Assembly (NCBI RefSeq): GCF_041146395.1
Contig: NC_090995.1
Location: 14,263,501 to 14,327,500, forward strand
Source of the DNA: Eulemur rufifrons
Taxonomy: Eukaryota; Chordata; Mammalia; Primates; Lemuridae
Length of the DNA stretch: 64,000 nt
Direction: 5' to 3'
This document shows positions 50,516-62,735 of the stretch, in pieces (the first letter of the stretch is position 1; each line of letters starts with the position of its first letter). The notes beneath the pieces were generated by a model. It ran no database searches. It worked only from the letters and a program-made list of their open reading frames with translations, and was not told the origin of the DNA. The position numbers were made by a program, and so were the translations under genes.

Positions 50516-50984
50516 TACTAACATTGTTTCTATTGTATTTTTATTTTAGTATGCTAAGAGTTTTATCAGTTCCTTGGAGATAAGGAAATGGAATAATCAT
50601 TATCAGAATGCCATTGCCTAGGTGATTATAGTTATGTTTAGATTGCAGTACAGTGTTTAATTCCTTTGTCAATTTTAGTCATTCTCAGTTAAAACTTTGG
50701 ATGTATTTTGAAATTTGAAACAATCTTTATGGCTATTACGGTATTATGGTATATATACATACAAGATGGACCTAATGGATGGTAAAGCTATGATTCTGGC
50801 ATCCAGAACGGACAGAATAGGTCAAGAAGTCCCTTGAAGAATTAGGTTTATTTTGGCCTGAATTTGACATATTTCTGTAACCGAAAGCTTTGTTATTCAG
50901 AGTCCTCTATGGACTTAAGAATAATTGAAAATGTTATAAATAATTGTTTACATTTACCTAATAACTTTTTTTGTTTAGTGTTAA

Positions 50985-51275
50985 ATGACAGCTTTATTGA
51001 AGTACAGTTTATCAACATAAAATTCACCCCCAAGTTTAAGCATACACCTCACTGATTTTTGATAAATTTATAGAGTTGTACAACACAGCCCAGTTTTAGA
51101 ATATTTTCATCACCCCCAAGAGATCCCTTGTGACCATTTGCAGTCATCCCTGTCCCCACCCTCAGCCCCAGGCAGTCACTAATCTCCTTTCTGTCTCCAT
51201 AGATTGCCTTTCTGGATTGCTCATATAAATGGAATCATACAATATACAGTCTTTTTCATTCTAATAACATTTTTT
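50985..51275. repeat. Old L1M relic
   Basis: 'cagctttattgaagtacagt', 'ataaaattcacccccaagtt', 'tagagttgtacaacacagcc', 'ccccaggcagtcactaatct' and 'aaatggaatcatacaatata' match a common L1M segment, very recognisable; strand left open. Confidence 0.65.
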
Positions 51276-52805
51276 ATCACAGCTAATTTCCCCAAAGACA
51301 CACGAAAACTGTATTTCATATATTAAAGGGTTTTTTAAAATGATGATGTTATGTTTATAAAAGAAAAACTTCCAAAATACACATTTCCTTTAATAAGGCT
51401 TTTAATCCTCTCTAGAACAAGTCAAAGTATAAGTAACAAAAGTATTAAATGAATCAAATGACATTCATTTGAAGCTATGAATACTAATCTACATTTACTA
51501 CCTACCTAAGCAGAAAACACTACGTTTTTTTAACCATTAAAAAACAAAACAAATACAAGAACAGGTAATTGAGAAATATCGACATACATTTACTCCTGAT
51601 TTTGGAGTGGGGACTCGGACACCAAGCAGTGTGTGGAACCTGAGATTTTGCTGAGATCGTCTGTGACCTCAAAAATGAACCAAGGTTAGCTGAAAAGACT
51701 TAATGGACTATGTAGTTAGATCCTCATTACCTCTCATGTATTGGAAAAAGATGAATTAAAGCACAATTTAGACCATTAATGTATCATTTGGATCTTTGGC
51801 TGCTTGTCTTTTCCCAGAAGTGGATTAAAATACAAATTGGTAAACTTGTTATAAGTTGAGTACATGTGTTGCCTGATTTTTCTTGCCAAATACTAATGAG
51901 GAGACATAAACCTGATACATCGAAAGGGGACTTTATACACAGCGAAGCCAAAGTCACTTTAAAAAAAAAGCACACTACGCAGCATGTTGCTGTGCTAAAA
52001 CTGAAACACCGTTTTGCGGGAATGAGAGCTGTCGCGCAGAACTAAGACCTTGCGCTACCCCTGAGACTGTCAGCGTGCTCTCTGATACAGAGGAGGGGAT
52101 TTTATCTTCTAGAATCCTACAACTCTGGAATACTCACATGAATCATTAATTTCAGGGAATCTTCTGTTCGCTTCAGAAGAGAAATGATTTTGCAATTGAG
52201 TCTAATTTCTCTAGGGACCAACAATTGCTTTTCTAACATTTCAAAAAGTCTGCCATTATAAATTTCTTTGAAACAAGTAATTTTCTGAAATTTTTATGCT
52301 GACAATTATTTTTGCATTCGATGTCCTCTTGGTCGATTGCAGTTAGATACATATGTTTTCACTGTACACACAATTCGCAGGGTTATCTTTAAGACAGTTC
52401 TTTGTCTTTCCTGACTGGAGGCTTAGAGTAAGCACACTTTTGTTTCCGCATGTTAGCCAAAGCAGGTTGCAGGCCAGCCTGGATTCCAGAGGTAGGGAAG
52501 AGTGACTTCTTCTCTCGAGGGGAGGGGCTGCCCATGCCTCTGCACAGGGGCATGGATAAAAGACTAGGTGAATAACTGCACCCATTTGCAATCTATAGTT
52601 ATTCACCATAAAGAACTTAAGAGTTTTGCATGTAGTTGGCTTGCCCATTTTGCAGCAGTTGGGGGTTTGATTTCTGAGGGGAAATCATTGTTTTTATTTT
52701 TTCTTTCTCAGTTTATAAAAGATACTTGAAACCACATATTTTACATTACCAGTGAGGTTAGCAACTTTAAGAATATCCTGTTTCCTCATTAGTATCCCAA
52801 ATGTC
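51276..52805. other. Unassigned AT-rich intron
   Basis: No exon or confident repeat recognised. The minus ORF at 52343-52648 (101 codons) has no family resemblance. Confidence 0.4.
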
Positions 52806-52809
52806 CTGG

Positions 52810-53390
52810 AAGTTTTAGTAAATGAAAATAATGAGAAAAAATACATACGAGCCTTAAGTACTGGAAAGGAGAAGATAAAATAATTCTATCTGTATATGAA
52901 CTGGTAATTCACTAAGAAAATTCAAGACAGTGTGGAATGAAAAACTTCTAAGATATCTCAATAAATTGATTCAATACAAAATATCTATGCAAAAAATAGA
53001 TTCGTTTTACACTAGTAATAACTCATTAGCTATTATGTATGTAACTTTTGTTTGCATTGTGTTTTTATTAAAATTATAAGATTTTACCAAACATTTCATA
53101 TAAAAATACATTCTGAAAAAAATAGAAAAAAGCTAAATGAAGAGACTACATTGCTGAAGAAAAGTTATAAAATAAATGTGCTGATATTCCAAGCAAAATA
53201 CTAACGGGGTATTTAAAATTTTACCTTGAAGAATAAATGTTTAAGAATATCTAAGATCACTCTGAAAAGGAGAAATAAACAGTAGAACTTGCTTTATTAG
53301 ATATAATAAAGCTACAATAATTAAATCGTATATCACTGATGCTGTGACAGCCGGATAGATCAACGGAAAATAACTTCAGAAACACACCCA
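52810..53390 (+). repeat. Possible old L1M ORF2 fragment
   Basis: A-rich text with 'gaactggtaattcactaaga' and 'tattagatataataaagcta' resembles decayed L1 ORF2. Confidence 0.35.
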
Positions 53391-53539
53391 TGTGTATGCA
53401 TATACTATATGTGCTTTTCTCTAGAGTGACACGTTCTGTATTTTCTAAATTTTCTACAATGAATATCTATCCTTTCTTTGCACATTCCCACGATCCTGTC
53501 TTCACACACAACTTTTGACCTCCATCTCTTACTGTTTCT

Positions 53540-55420
53540 AGCTCACATACTCCATCCAATACTTTCAGCTCTTTGGAGTCACTAATCCATTAACCATAAT
53601 ATCTCACTATTAAGGATCCTCTTTATTTGCTCATTTCCTTCTCTGTTAGGCTTCAATTTCATGGTGCAGCATCATAACTGTTCATTTGTGCAGCACTTCG
53701 GATTCCTTGCACACTTCCTTCTATTGTACTCACTGGAAAAATTCCAACACTGCTTCAACCCAACTTTCCTTGTATTCTGTTTCTGCATAGCAACAGCTGA
53801 GCTTGGCTAGAAAAGAAAGCTACGATGGTTGACCTCACTAAAAAGTAATTACCAAAAACTCACGTGGATCCATAATCCTTGCATAACGTTAATAATAATC
53901 TATAATATGTTCTTCCTTTCTCTCACATTGCTAAATTTTTTTATATCTTCTCTCTCATCAAATTTTCAACACGCCTTCTCACACTTAATTACTCTTTCTC
54001 TGAAAACAGAAGCAATCAGAAGAGAATCACTTCATCTTCCTCCCATCACATCTATGTATCCACCGGTATCTAGCTCTCTGTTCTTCCTCCCATCCTGTTT
54101 TAAGGCCTTTAATATCCAAGCTTCCGTCCAAGGGCGGCCTCTCCTTTTGTGCATTTGATCACATTTCCTCTCTCCTGTTACACACAAGTCATTGATTTTT
54201 TTCACTTCCTGCAAGGTCATTACTATTGACATCCAAACACACGGTAACATCCACTCTTTGAAAAAGAAACAGCTGGTTACAGTTCCCAGTTTCTGCTTCT
54301 CTTTACAGCAGAATTCTCTCTCTTTAGTCATTACAGTCAGTCTTTTCCCTGCAGCACTCAGCTAAAACGGCTTTGCCTCTTGCACCAACTCTTCCATGTT
54401 TCCAAATTCTATGGTCAATTTTAAGTTTTTATTGTATCTGAACTGTCAGAAGCACTTGACATAATTAACCTCTTTTGTGAAATACTTTCTCCGTCGGGCT
54501 TCAGTGATAGCACATGGTCCCTAGATTTTCTCCTGCTTCACTGGTCTCTTCGTTATTGTCTCCTTCTCTCCATCCTGACCTCTACATTTTGGAGCTCTCC
54601 CAGTCCTCACCTTTTCTCTGCCTGCATTCGCTCGCTGGCTAATCTTATCTAGCTGCGTGGATTCAGTTCTTACTCCTTCATGAACTTCAGACGTGTGTGT
54701 GTGTGTGTGTGTGTGTATTTTTCTCTTCTTAGAGGCATCTCAAACTTAAAATGCCTATTATAAACTTTTCATTTCCTGTCTGACCACCTTGACAGAATCT
54801 TCTCCTCTCCGCGTAATGAACCACCTTCTACCTAACTGCTCAGGCCCCCAAACCTGGGTGTCCTGCTTGATCCGCAGGTTCCACTGCATCTCACATTCAT
54901 TCTAATCCACCGACAAGTTCTGCTGCCTCTCCTTTCGGCATATATGGTCCTGTGCTTGCATATCTCTCTAACCTTAATTCCAACTATTCTCCCTGGAACT
55001 CACTTTATTCCAACCACACTTGCCTCTGGGCAAATGGTTTCTGCCTAGGGCCCTTCTTGTGGGACAGTTTCTCTGCCAAAAAATGGTCATTCCCAGGCAT
55101 TTGCAAGCTTGGTCTCTCACTTCATATAAGTTTCCACTAACATTTTGCTCTTCCCGACATCCTCCTTGACCTCTCTAACTAAACTAGCACTCATGTGCCA
55201 GGTGTGGCCTCTTGGCCCTGTTTTATTTTTCTTCGTAGCCGTTATATATATATGGTATTTCTTAGGTTTTGCTTCATTTTAAAATTGCCTTTCTCCCTCT
55301 CTGGATTGCAGGGGAATTTGCTTATTTTGTTCCATACGCTGTCAAAAACGTCCTGCACAGAGCCTGGCCCATAGTAGAGGCTCAGTAAGTATTTGCTCAG
55401 TGTGTGAGTTGATGGTTCCA
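53540..55420 (+). repeat. Long L2 LINE copy (RT region to 3' end), sense
   Basis: Landmarks in L2 order: 'ctatggtcaattttaagttt' and 'agaagcacttgacataatta' (RT region), 'ctttctccgtcgggcttcag', 'ctctacattttggagctctc', 'gaggcatctcaaacttaaaa', 'cttgatccgcaggttccact', 'gacaagttctgctgcctctc', 'acatcctccttgacctctct', then 'cctggcccatagtagaggct' with 'cagtaagtatttgctcag'. There are many stops and small insertions, including a TG repeat at 54693-54717. The left boundary is uncertain (certain from about 54280). Confidence 0.78.
54693..54717 (+). repeat. (GT)n microsatellite inside L2
   Basis: About 12 GT units interrupting L2 ORF2-like sequence. Confidence 0.95.
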
Positions 55421-55724
55421 AGGTGCATCTAGCAAAAGGCAGGGAATAGCAAGAGTGAGATCATGCTTACCTCCTCGGTTTTCTATGTACCTGTCACTAA
55501 TCCACTCCAAACTTCCAGCAAACTATAGCCCTCTTCTGAGTGCATTCATGGTCTGTCAGCTTTAATTTTCTTGGAGATGTACTCTCCGGAATTCACTGTC
55601 TTCTTTTTTGCACTCGATTCTTTTTAGGCTTCCAAAAGAATTAAATGTCATTTTGGGGAATTCTTTTTACCATCATCTTGGGAATTTCCTCTACTTCTCA
55701 TCTGAGTTCCCATAACATATTTTA

Positions 55725-56350
55725 ATACAGCCATGCTCCACATAATGACATTTCTGTCAACGACGGACGTATATAGGCCAGTGGTCCCATAAAAGTATAA
55801 TGGAGCTGAAAGATTCTTATCACCTAGTGACGTCTTGATGATCCTGACCCTGTGCAGGCCTAGACTAATGTGTGTGCTTGTGGCCTAGTTTCATGTTTCT
55901 ATAATAAAAAATGTTTAGAAAGTAAAAAAAAAAAAAAAAAATTGGAAATGTAAAAATGCGTATAGAATTAAGGATATTAAGAAACAAAATATTTTTATAT
56001 AGCTGTATAATGTGTTTGTGTGTTGCTGTGTTATTATAAAAGAGTCAAAGATTTTTAAACATTTAATTTTTTATCAAGTAAAAATGTTATAGTAATCCAA
56101 GGTTAATTTATTATTGAAGAAGGAAAAATGCTTTTTAACACATTTAGTACAGCCTAAGTGCACCGTGTTTATAAAGTCCACAGTAGCATACAGTGATGTC
56201 CTGGGCCTTTGCATGCACCCCCTGCTCACTGATTGACCGAGCGCAATTGCCGTCCTGCAAGACCCTTTCACAGTGCGTGTTCTATACAGTTGTAACATTT
56301 TTTATCTTTTGAACTATATTTTTATTATACTTTTTCTATGTTGAGACAGG
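55725..56350 (+). mobile_element. DNA-transposon relic, family not named
   Basis: It starts 'cagccatgctccacataatg' and 'tgtcaacgacggacgtatat', with 'ggtcccataaaagtataatgg', and has 'ttttctatgttgagacaggt' near the right end. These match a primate DNA-transposon family I know by sequence but cannot name safely. It is cut short on the right by an LTR fragment. It contains an A-run at 55925-55941. Confidence 0.5.
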
Positions 56351-56364
56351 TTTAGATGCTTCTG

Positions 56365-56497
56365 TAGCTTGGATGTTTGTTTTCCCAAGTCTCATGTGGA
56401 ATTGGATGCTGGAGGTGGGGCCTGACGGGAGGTATTTGGGTCGTGGGGGCGGATCCCTCCTGAATGGCTTCGTGCCCTCCCCACTGTAAAGCGTGAG
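56365..56497 (+). repeat. MaLR (MST/MLT-type) LTR fragment
   Basis: 'caagtctcatgtggaattgg', 'ggaggtggggcctgacggga', 'gtcgtgggggcggatccctc' and 'ctgaatggcttcgtgccctc' match this LTR group. Truncated at the right by the L1 tail. Confidence 0.7.
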
Positions 56498-57010
56498 TTC
56501 CTGCTATCTACCCAAAGGAAAAGAAGTCATTATATCAAAGTGACACAGGCACTCACGTGTTTATCATAGCATAATTCACAATTGCAAAGATGTATGCAAC
56601 CAACCTAAGTGCCCATCAACGGATGCGTGGGTAAATAAATGTGGTATGTATGTATATCATGGAGTACTACTCGGCCATTAAAAACTAATGGAATAATGTC
56701 TTTGCAGCAACTTGGGTGGAATGGGAGGCCATTAATCAAGTGAAGTATCTCAGGAATGGACAAACAAATACTGCATGTTCTCAGTTATAAGTGGGAACAA
56801 AGCTATGGGTCATACAGAGTCATGCAGAGTGGTATAATGGACACTGAAGACTCAGAAAGGGAAAAATTATCTATCGAGTACAATGTACACTATTTGGGTG
56901 AGGGGTACACTAAAAGCCCAGACTTCACCACTATACAATTCATCCACGTAACACTCAACCATCTGTACCCTCTAAATCTATTGAAATAAAAATTTAAATA
57001 AAAAGAGAGA
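56498..57010 (+). repeat. L1 3' end, 5'-truncated
   Basis: From 'atctacccaaaggaaaagaa' through 'gcccatcaacggatgcgtgg', 'actactcggccattaaaaac' and 'ttcagaaagggaaaaattat' to the tail 'aaaatttaaataaaaag'. ORF2 carries a TAA at 56572-56574 at the position where a related copy (7207-7209) has CAA. Confidence 0.9.
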
Positions 57011-58145
57011 TGCCCACCATGACCCAATGCCTACAATAGAACTCGTACATAATGCTTGGCCATGTTCACCCATGTGGTAGATGATGGAGCCAAGACCAGA
57101 ACTCAGGAACCGATGGACATTACCCAACAATACGCTGTAGGCTCTTCTCATTCTGTATGTAACGTGTTTTTCATGTTTAGGGGAAGATCCAGTCGAAGTC
57201 CCCCATCTCTCCCATCCCCACCAGCCTTCATCTCATTCTACACCCAAGGAGGAGAAGTGAAGAGTCCGGTTTCGGGGTGTGTTCCTAGCAGAGGTCCTAG
57301 GGACATTCAGTTTCTGTTCCTTGCTCGCACACTGACAAAGACTGCGGTGAGTGGATTAGGCTGTTTCCTCTTGGCCTCAGAAGATATCCTGACTTGTTTT
57401 CTTGCCAAGTCTTTCTACATTAGACTAGTAAACAAAGGCTCAGGAAAGGGCTTGGGTGAAGAGGAGGCAAGCAGGCCTCTCAGTCTGTCTGGAGTGTCTT
57501 TAGTCACTTAGGACAGTGTCTAGCACAGACAAAAGAGCATCTTTCGTGTGGTTTAGCTTAGCTCAAGGTTGGGTCTAATTTGTGCATTGGGACAGGAGCT
57601 TCATTTTAAAAGAGGGTATCTACTTGTGTAGGTTATCGTCTTATGGCCCTGTTGGGGAAGGCTGTATCACACAGGTTTTAGCTATCTGGGATTCCAGTTC
57701 TGGACCAAATATAGTCTTAATACCACCTGAGACAGAACCTAAATTACTGAAAGTAATTTTTTAATTTTTTCAATTATTTATTTGGTTTGTAAAAATACTT
57801 TGGAAAGACCTTGTTGTGACAGAAATTGCTGAGCCTGTGTGGACTTAGCTGCTCCTCTGGGCAGCAGGACAGTACAGTCAGGGAGTGTGCTGGACACCAG
57901 ATTGAGGAATTATGAAATGATATCTGCATAGGACTCTTTGTAGGGTCACTTTGAACGTCAGGATTTTCAAGACCAGTGCTCTAAATGTTGTTATTTCCTC
58001 CCAGACAGGATTTTGTGGCCTTATTGCCAGTGAGATCACGGAGCCTGGGCTAATTGAATAGGAAGGACTTTAATTAGGATGCTCCCTCAGTCACAGATGA
58101 TGCACTGATTCCCTACATGGGAAACAGTGCAATGAGTGCTAGCTA
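57011..58145. other. Mostly unassigned intron
   Basis: A weak antisense MIR-like stretch lies at 57060-57140 ('gagccaagaccagaactcag'). The 151-codon ORF at 57056-57511 begins in it and has no coding signature. Confidence 0.4.
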
Positions 58146-58149
58146 GCAT

Positions 58150-58255
58150 TTCAGTTACTCAACATAGAAAGTGTTTATTGTTACTATGTACTAGGTACGT
58201 GGGTCAACAAGACACCATTTCAGCCCTCAATATTCTTACCTTCTAGTATATAATT
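58150..58255 (-). repeat. Possible L2 relic, antisense
   Basis: 'actatgtactaggtacgtgg' then 'ttcagccctcaatattctta' resembles the antisense L2 end. Confidence 0.4.
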
Positions 58256-58284
58256 ACATATTTATCCTTACTGAAAACATTTAG

Positions 58285-58445
58285 TTGTTATGAGTGGCAG
58301 TTTGGTATAGTGGAAAGAGTCTGGACTGGGTGGGGGTGAAAATCTCTACTCCCACTTCTGTCCTTAGCTAGATATGTGACCAGAGATAAATAACTTTAGT
58401 TCTTTGTGACTACACTTCCTCATCTGTAAAAAAAAAAAAAAAAAG
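58285..58445 (+). repeat. MIR SINE 5' and core, sense
   Basis: 'gtttggtatagtggaaagag', 'tctggactgggtgggggtga', 'tagctagatatgtgaccaga' and 'acttcctcatctgtaaaaa' follow MIR, then an A-run. Confidence 0.7.
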
Positions 58446-60125
58446 AAAGGGAGACACGATTGGTGAGATATTTGAATGGTTCTTCTAAAAATCTAAGAGG
58501 CAAAACAATTATTTGGAGGCTATTCTGGTTTGGCGTTTTCCAAAAATCCTAGAATAATTTGTGTGCTTAAAAAATATTAAATAAAAATAAGATCATCTTA
58601 ATCCTCTCCTTCCTTTGCTCATAAGTCCAGAAAGATCTTTAAACAACTCAAAACTCTTATGTATCATGCTAGGGAAAAACATCCAACACAAACCCTGAGA
58701 ATAGCATCAGATAAAAAGAACTGCTTTTAGTCCTAAAGTCTCTGAAATCTGAAACACGCAGGATGTGGTTTAAGGGCAATGTGCAAATAAAAAATCGTGA
58801 TCTCAAGATAAAAAAATAATAAATGGGTATTTATCTTTGTTATCTGCCCATATAAAATACTTTTGTTCTTAACCATGATAATTAAGCCAAAACAAACCAG
58901 TAGCATTTACCTTTAAGGCAAAACACCAACTTGTCTACTTTCATTGATATCAGTTTAAAATATCAAGTCACCCCAGTCCTTTCTTCCTGGATGATTTGTT
59001 TACCATTTTAGTCATGTTTATCAACATGTTTTTTATAGAAGCAGCCACAGACGTAGTTAATGCTATACATTATTAATTAATGAAGATTAAACATAACATA
59101 TACCATCTAGTTCAAGTTACATATTTTGGTTATGGATAATATTAATTTGAACGTGGATTACTCAAATCTAAAATGTCAAATTTATAAATTTTTCATAAAA
59201 GATATTTCTTATTAACATCCACAAAGTAAATAGACTAATAGACAAACTTTTCCGATTTTTCTGAACTAAGCTGCTCAACAATGATAAGCCTTTGCGTATG
59301 GCTTTTCACAAAATGATCTCATTTGCAACAATTCCCATATAAAAACTACTGGTTTAAGGCCTAGAATTAGATTTAACAGCATCATGCAAAGATAAAATAT
59401 TTTGAAGAGTAATGCCTGAAGTGAGAACTTTTTTAAAAATGTGAGTGACTTTAGAAAATAGAGGCAGTTAATATAAAGCAATTAAAAAGGCTCCTTTGTC
59501 TTAGCAATACTCCCCAGTTTGTCCACTCAGCACATATTTATTGTGACATAATGCGAATGAACTGGGAATATACGTCCACTTTGAGAAAAAGCAAGGACAA
59601 AACAAAACACACCCCTCCACTTGCGCATCCTGCTTCTTCAGATGCCCATCCAGTTACCAAACCACAGTAATTTCCTCTTTGATAAGAGGAAAGGAGCTTC
59701 ACCTTTTTACTCCTCTCTACCTGTACACCGAACCTGTGAACATACCACTTCCGTCTACTCTGACATATGCCACTGATTCGGAACAGACTCTGCCCCCTTT
59801 CGTTTCTTACTCTGGGCCAAAAATTTATTCTTGGATTTTTACTGAGAAGGTGGAAATGGAGTTGTCTTGTGTATCATTGTAAGAATAAGACCAATGCTAA
59901 AGAGACCAAATGCTATTTTGCACATACAAAGGAAGCTTTTTCTTTTGATAGAAAAGACGGACTCTGATAGACAGTTTTCTATATAGGGTAGGTTCCACAG
60001 TTTACTTGCATTTGAAATTTTATTTTCTTTAAAATATCTCCAATAATCAAATATACCTCTTGGCGGTAAAATGAGCATGGATGTATGAAATGGAGAGAAA
60101 AATCCCCAAACATAATTTTAATCAA
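58446..60125. other. Unassigned AT-rich intron
   Basis: No exon or confident repeat recognised. Confidence 0.4.
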
Positions 60126-60138
60126 TTATGGCATTAAA

Positions 60139-60803
60139 TGTTGGCATGGACGCCAAGAGATAGGAACACTCATACATTGCTGGTGGGACTGCAAACTAGT
60201 AAAATCTTTATGGAAAGTAATACAGAGATACCTAAAAGAGCTAAAAGTAGACCTGCCATTTGATCCAGCAATCCCATTACCAGGCATCCACCCAAAGGAA
60301 AAAAAGATATCCTATAAAAAAGACATCTGCACTAGAATGTTTATAGCAGCATAATTCACAATTGCAAAGATGTGGAAACAACCCAAGTACACATCAATAC
60401 ATGAGTGGATTAATAAAATGTGGTGTATGTATACCATGGAGTTCTACTCAGCCATAAAAAGCAATGGTGAACTAACACCTCTTGTATTATCCTGGATGGA
60501 GCTGGAGCCCAGTCTACTAAGTGAAGGATCCCAAGAATGGAAACACAAGCACCACATGTACTCACCATCAAATTGGTATTAACTGATTAACACTTACGTG
60601 CACATATAGTAGTAACATAGTAACATTCATCGGGTGTCGGGTAGGTGGGAGAGGGAGGAAGGGATGGGTATATTCACACCTAATGGGTGCGGTGCGCACC
60701 GTCTAGGGGATGGACACGCTTGTAGCTCTGACTCAGGTAGGGCAGAGGTAATATATGTAACCTAAACATTTGTACCCCCGTAATATGCTGAAATAAAAGA
60801 AAA
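60139..60803 (+). mobile_element. L1 3' end, lemur-type, 5'-truncated
   Basis: It opens in ORF2 at 'ttggcatggacgccaagaga' and keeps the ORF2p C-terminal text (HCWWDCK, FDPAIPLPGIHPKEKK) up to a TAA at 60352-60354. The same frame continues (MWKQPKYTSIHEWINKMW) to 60582. The 3' UTR has 'gggagagggaggaagggatg' and ends 'taacctaaacatttgtaccc' and 'cgtaatatgctgaaataaaa', the tail I associate with lemur L1s. An 8-bp TATGGCAT is found at both sides (60127-60134 and 60804-60811), a possible short target duplication. Truncated, so not autonomous. Confidence 0.93.
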
Positions 60804-60811
60804 TATGGCAT

Positions 60812-62620
60812 GTATTTCTTTATCAAGCTTATTAGAGCTGCCAAGTAGTAGCAAAATTGTCTCATGTATGTTTGCCTATTCTCCTCCTCCTTATTTCATA
60901 AAAGTACCTGCCTCACTCACTGTGGCGCATAGTAGGCCCAGTGCATAATATTTCTCCCCAACCCCCTCCGGAACTGTTGATAATTCTATGAAGTAACCAC
61001 AAAGCAGGAAACTAGAAAGGGCAAGCTGAGTGTTAGGGGGCCTTATAGGTTTTTAGTCCCCAAATAAGCAACTGTCGGTTTGAACCATCAATTGTTCAAT
61101 GTATTTTCAGGTTTGAAAACATTAATATAATTGTCTTCACTACAACATTCTGAAATTAAAATTGGAGTATTACATAAAATAGGCTTATGAGTTTGTAAAT
61201 TGTACCTTTAAATATCTGAAATATTTGGCCCACTTTTGGTTACTATGTTCAGTGAATATTGCAAAATCTGTTTTGCATAATCACATGCTTATTGAGTAAA
61301 GTAAAATATTGTTAAAAATACATGGTCAAGAAATAGAATTACTATAGCTCAGAAAAGTTAAAATGTAATACTCTCTTCCAGTTACACATATTTCACATTT
61401 ATACTCCTTTAATACTAGGATTTAGAAAAGCAAAACAAGTCAAAAATAAAAGAGAAATGGGTGATTTTTTTTAAGAATTAGGAATTTTTAAAATTGGATA
61501 TCTCTAAATGGTAACAATTATTGTAAATGTATTGAACCATTTGAGAAATACCATCTTTTTGCTTACAATGTAAATTTAAAGTGGCAATTTTTATATTGGA
61601 AACCCTGTTTGATAAAAACATTTACTTAATGATTCCTTTATCTCAACATGTATTTCTGTAACAGAAAACAAATTATTGGAGTGGGACCTCACTTTTTGTG
61701 ATAACAAACTTTATTGTTCTAGAAATGAATTAAAAATCATCTACTTAACATCCACGTAAACAGTCAAAACTAAAATAATCAACCTTAGATTTGTACATTT
61801 TAAATTAAAGCCAAATTAACGAAAATCAGAACTTTTATATTTACCAATGCCTTTTAAGTCATTTTAGTCAACAAATTTACATGTAGCATTTCAAGTAGTG
61901 AACATACTTTCCAACGTGACGTAAAAGGAAATAGTTAAAAACAAGACTTAATTTAGAATTTAAGAACTGCCTTGGGGTATTATTACTGCTTTGGAGCAAT
62001 GGCACCAAGTTGCACATCACAGACCACAGCATGGATGTCACCCTCTGGAGTCGTGCAGTGCATATCCTGTACCACTGTACATGACTGTCCTTAACTAACA
62101 AACTCACGGAGGGTCAGCTCTAGGGGAGACTTAAAGCCCTTGAGCACTAAACAATAAATATTTTGGAACATCAAAAGATTAAAAATCCATTTATAGTGTG
62201 CTCTGACACAGACAAACAAATCTGACACATGTTTTCTATGGAGGCCTTATTTGGAAAGAGCTCCCGTAAACATGCCACGGCCTGGTTCTGTTATGAATGG
62301 CTCACAGTATAGTTCTGACACGCAAAATTATCTGGAACGCCACTAACGAGTACCAGTTCCTGATGAGTCAGGATTTGTGTTCCCTCTTTCACACAACAGT
62401 GACTAAGTTGGGAATGATTAGAAATGAAGTATTATGTGTTTAAACAGTTAACATGAAGAAATGGGAAATTATTAGATGCTAAAATGGTATAACCCCAATG
62501 GATAGGATCAGTGATGTACATTTGGAAGACTAATGATATGGCTTTAAGATATCCTTATAGTATGAATGCAGATGAATACCATATGCTAATAGCTGTCAAA
62601 ATCTATTGTATGTAACTTAC
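60812..62620. other. Unassigned AT-rich intron
   Basis: 'tgcacatcacagaccacagc' to 'accactgtacatgactgtcc' at 62010-62095 looks like an ancient repeat that I cannot name. Nothing else supported. Confidence 0.35.
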
Positions 62621-62624
62621 CTGG

Positions 62625-62735
62625 AAGTTAAAATGCAGTTTCTGAGCCCCCCTCCCAGAGATTCTGACCGACAAGGATGATAATGGGCCCGGTATCTGCA
62701 TCTTAATAAGCACTCCTGGATTTCTAATACCAGAA
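62625..62735 (+). repeat. MER5-type hAT relic
   Basis: 'gttaaaatgcagtttctgag', 'cctcccagagattctgaccg' and 'gggcccggtatctgcatctt' match the MER5 core. Confidence 0.6.

Noticed and set aside
57056..57511. 151-codon plus-strand ORF
   Set aside because: It begins in a MIR-like stretch, is low in secondary-structure-like pattern, and matches no known protein; chance frame in GC-richer DNA.
60085..60582. Possible working L1 ORF2 protein
   Set aside because: Only the last part of ORF2 is present, with a stop at 60352-60354; endonuclease and RT domains are absent.
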